7,563 nt of DNA. It comes from Gemmatimonadota bacterium. GTDB lineage: Bacteria; Gemmatimonadota; Gemmatimonadetes; Longimicrobiales; Gaopeijiaceae. The stretch covers positions 1 through 7,563 of the forward strand of contig SKZC01000247.1 of the NCBI GenBank assembly GCA_007127575.1, written 5' to 3'. The translations under genes and the position numbers were made by a program. Below the pieces are notes generated by a model. It did not search any database and was not told the DNA's origin. It worked only from the letters and a program-made list of their open reading frames with translations. Of the stretch, positions 5,847-7,563 are shown in pieces. Positions within the stretch are counted from its first letter, which is position 1; each line of letters starts with the position of its first letter.

Positions 5847-5934
5847 CCTCCTCCGGCAACTGCCGGTACAAGGAGGGGTCACGGAGTTCGCCCGGCTTTG
5901 GGACACGAGGGTCGGAGTCCCCAAGCCCCTGGCG
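5847..5934 (+). promoter_or_regulatory. Tandem strong hairpins in the presumed 5' UTR of the TonB gene (candidate structured RNA)
   Basis: Hairpin 1: CCTCCT-CCGGCA, loop AC, TGCCGG-TACA-AGGAGG (5847-5876), two perfect 6-bp stems separated by a 4-base bulge. Hairpin 2 (5889-5934): CGCC/GGCG, GGCTT/AAGCC, GGGAC/GTCCC and CGA/TCG nested in order with small bulges around a GGG loop. If TonB starts at ATG 5953, both hairpins lie in a 5' UTR that runs from the cbaA end at 5775. If it starts at GTG 5842, they would be coding. I recognise no known riboswitch class. The CCGGTGAA...CCGGC start resembles a cobalamin riboswitch, but the conserved core is missing. Confidence 0.4.
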
Positions 5935-5952
5935 TGGAGTGGAGCAAGGACG

Positions 5953-6729
5953 ATGAGGGGTCACCGAAGAAGAGAACAGGAGCCCGGGAGTGGGGCCCAG
6001 GGTGCCTCGCCCTCGGCTGGTGAGGAGGGGAGCGCGGTCCCGGCTTCCCTCTCCAACCTGCGCCGCCGGGAGGCGGAGCGGAAGATCTGGCTTCGGGCCT
6101 TCGGACTGTCCGCGCTGGTTCACCTCCTGTTGGTCCTCGTCTGGAGCTCCAACCCTCTCCCCCCCTCGCCCTTCGCCGCCCCCGGCCCTCGCGAGGCGGA
6201 TCCGTCTCCTGCGGAAGGCGCCATGCAAGCGGTCTCCATGACGGCTACCCTTCCGGACCCCGTCGTCCCACCCTCCGTACCGGTCCCCGTGGTGGATGTG
6301 GTGGAACCCCCGGAGGTGGACGAGGAAGCGGAGTTGGAGCTGGCCGAGCTGGAAGAGCCTTTCCCCGGGGCCGAAACGGGCCAGGGTGAGGAGGAGGAGG
6401 GAGACGAGCTCGCCGGGGTGGAATCCGGGAGCGGAGCCGGGGACGCCGGGACCGGGGACGAGGGCCTGCGGCGCATGGTGCCCCCGAGCCCCCGAGGCCT
6501 CATCATGCCCCCTTCCAACGAAAACCTACGTGGTACCGAGGTGGAGGTGTGGGTTTTCGTGGACGTGGAGGGTCGCGTGGTTCCCGACTCCACACGGCTG
6601 AACCCTCCCACACGAGACCGGGGGTTCAACGACCGGATCCGTCGCGAGGCGGCTCAGTGGGTCTTCGAGCCGGCCCAACGGGATGGGGAGCCGGTCTCGG
6701 CGTGGTTCCCCTACACCATCTCCATGTAG
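5953..6729 (+). CDS. TonB-family energy transducer protein
   Basis: Inner-membrane anchored periplasm-spanning protein that passes proton-motive energy from ExbB/ExbD-like motors to outer-membrane receptors. It has 258 residues from ATG 5953. A basic cytoplasmic segment (36-44) precedes a transmembrane helix at about 46-64 that carries Ser53-x3-His57, the SxxxH signature of E. coli TonB. A Pro-rich then Glu/Asp-rich linker spans about 66-185. The C-terminal TonB domain is at about 194-258, with VEVWVFVDVEGRVV and the WVFEPAQRDGEPV stretch typical of the family. The start is uncertain: GTG 5842 has GGGAG 6 bases upstream and would add 37 residues before the usual short cytoplasmic tail, but these overlap a highly structured segment. 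ATG 5953 also has GGAG 8 bases upstream. The partner receptor cannot be inferred. Confidence 0.88.
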   Translation: MRGHRRREQEPGSGAQGASPSAGEEGSAVPASLSNLRRREAERKIWLRAFGLSALVHLLLVLVWSSNPLPPSPFAAPGPREADPSPAEGAMQAVSMTATLPDPVVPPSVPVPVVDVVEPPEVDEEAELELAELEEPFPGAETGQGEEEEGDELAGVESGSGAGDAGTGDEGLRRMVPPSPRGLIMPPSNENLRGTEVEVWVFVDVEGRVVPDSTRLNPPTRDRGFNDRIRREAAQWVFEPAQRDGEPVSAWFPYTISM

Positions 6730-6758
6730 GAGGGCCTCCGTCGGTCCTCAGGGGGCCC

Positions 6759-6818
6759 ACGACAGGTGACGCGGTCCCGTCTTCCGGCCCTCGGTGGTCC
6801 CGAAGGGGATCCTGTCGT
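6759..6818. repeat. 8-bp inverted repeat in the gap before the PorX-like gene
   Basis: ACGACAGG (6759-6766) and CCTGTCGT (6811-6818) are perfect reverse complements 44 bases apart. Between them GGTCCCG occurs twice, at 6773-6779 and 6796-6802. The right arm touches TAGCTT (6818-6823), a TAnnnT-type -10 candidate 6 bases before the ATG of the next gene. No Shine-Dalgarno is visible there, so a leaderless transcript is possible. Confidence 0.3.
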
Positions 6819-6829
6819 AGCTTCCGTGC

Positions 6830-7563
6830 ATGAACCGGACGGTCCGTAGGATCCTCTGGGTGGATGACGAGATCGACCTTCTGCGTCCGCATCGCCTTTT
6901 CCTGGAACAGAAGGGCTACCGCGTCGACGCCATCTCCAACGGGGACGACGCCCTTGCGCTCCTTCGGGAGACGCCCTACGACCTGCTCCTTCTCGACGAA
7001 CAGATGCCTGGCCGAAGGGGCATGGAGGTCTTGGAGGCGCTCCGGAGAGAAGATCCCCACGCCCGGGTGGTGATGATCACCAAGTCCGAGGACGACGGGA
7101 CCATGACCGAGGCCATCGGGCGCCGGGCGGACGACTATCTGGTCAAACCCGCGAGCCCCCGCCAGGTCCTCTCCGTCGTCACCCGGATCCTGGAGGGGCG
7201 GCAGATCCGAAAGCAGCAGGCGGCGCAGGACTTCGCCGCCCGATTCGGTCGGCTGACGGATGTGCGGAGTCGGGCGGAAAGCTCCGATGACTACGCCCGG
7301 ATCTACAGCGAGTTGGTGGATTGGCATATCCGGCTGGCCGACGCGGGAGAGACCGGGCTGCTGGACTCGGTGGCGTCTCTTCTGGCCGAGGTGCGCCGGG
7401 ACTTCGGGGAGTGGGTGGGAGAGCGTTATCCCCGCTGGGTGCAGGGGAAGGAGGAAGCGCCGGAGCTCTCGGTGGACCTGATACGGAACCGCGTGGTTCC
7501 GTGGTTGAAGGACGAGCCGGTCCTCTTCATTGTCTTGGACTGCATGCGGCTGGATCAGTGGCG
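6830..7563 (+). CDS. porX: PorX-like response regulator with PglZ (alkaline-phosphatase-like) domain, C-terminus cut by window edge
   Basis: Two-component response regulator whose effector is a PglZ-type phosphatase fold rather than a DNA-binding domain. In Bacteroidota PorX controls type IX secretion together with PorY and SigP. I translated 244 codons from ATG 6830, the first start after the in-frame TAG at 6818. The receiver domain is at about 6-122 with acidic pocket Asp12-Asp13, phosphoacceptor Asp56 in LLLLDEQMPG, Thr84 (MITKS) and Lys106 (YLVKPASP). A helical linker follows (about 123-230). FIVLDCMRLDQW (233-244) opens the PglZ domain, with Asp237 a likely metal ligand. The nucleophile Thr and the rest of the domain lie outside. 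No ribosome site is seen before the ATG. Family is confident; a role in type IX secretion in this organism is not shown. Confidence 0.9.
   Translation, partial: MNRTVRRILWVDDEIDLLRPHRLFLEQKGYRVDAISNGDDALALLRETPYDLLLLDEQMPGRRGMEVLEALRREDPHARVVMITKSEDDGTMTEAIGRRADDYLVKPASPRQVLSVVTRILEGRQIRKQQAAQDFAARFGRLTDVRSRAESSDDYARIYSELVDWHIRLADAGETGLLDSVASLLAEVRRDFGEWVGERYPRWVQGKEEAPELSVDLIRNRVVPWLKDEPVLFIVLDCMRLDQW

Noticed and set aside
5821..5934. Cobalamin riboswitch before the TonB gene
   Set aside because: AGGGA...CCGGTGAA...CCGGC resembles the 5' core, but the conserved CCCGCnAC stretch and the GnCAGnAnACCTGCC-like 3' part are missing.
6626..7327. 233-codon minus-strand frame opposite the TonB end and PorX-like gene
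   Set aside because: It is antisense to the receiver-domain coding region and has no family resemblance; a codon-bias shadow.

Overview
This window comes from a GC-rich bacterial chromosome. It holds two divergently transcribed gene blocks plus the start of a signalling gene. The acetylated arginine pathway genes, a Thermus-like ba3 oxidase, a TonB-family protein and a PorX-type response regulator together suggest Gemmatimonadota or a relative. That assignment rests on gene content and recall, not on a search, and is moderately confident at best.

Left half, minus strand (1-3084): a tightly coupled operon reading leader peptide - attenuator - argF' - argG - argE (cut by the left edge). The carbamoyltransferase is the N-acetylornithine type, so the inferred route is N-acetylornithine to N-acetylcitrulline (ArgF'), then citrulline (ArgE), then argininosuccinate (ArgG). 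The genes overlap by 4 bases at both junctions (ATGA and GTGA).

The most striking element lies in front of argF'. A short ORF with seven Arg codons in its last 30 (CGG GCC CGA CGT CGT CGT near the end) is followed by three mutually exclusive pairings and a perfect 11-bp intrinsic terminator with a T-rich tail. The geometry is that of a classical ribosome-mediated attenuator, as in trp or his operons, but with arginine as the sensed amino acid. I do not recall a described bacterial leader of this kind for arginine genes.

Middle, plus strand (3241-5775): a four-gene, end-to-end overlapping or closely spaced B-family (ba3-type) cytochrome c oxidase operon: an unrecognised two-helix membrane protein, subunit IIa, CuA-bearing subunit II, and subunit I. 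Heme, CuB, CuA and K-path residues can all be seen. Subunit I carries an unusual His-Ala-Leu-Val-Tyr at the crosslinked His-Tyr site.

Right part, plus strand (5776-7563): a highly foldable leader segment, a TonB-family protein with the SxxxH membrane signature and an acidic linker, a short intergenic region with an 8-bp inverted repeat, and the first 244 codons of a PorX-like protein (receiver plus PglZ/alkaline-phosphatase domain) cut by the right edge.

No tRNA, rRNA, CRISPR array or insertion sequence was seen.
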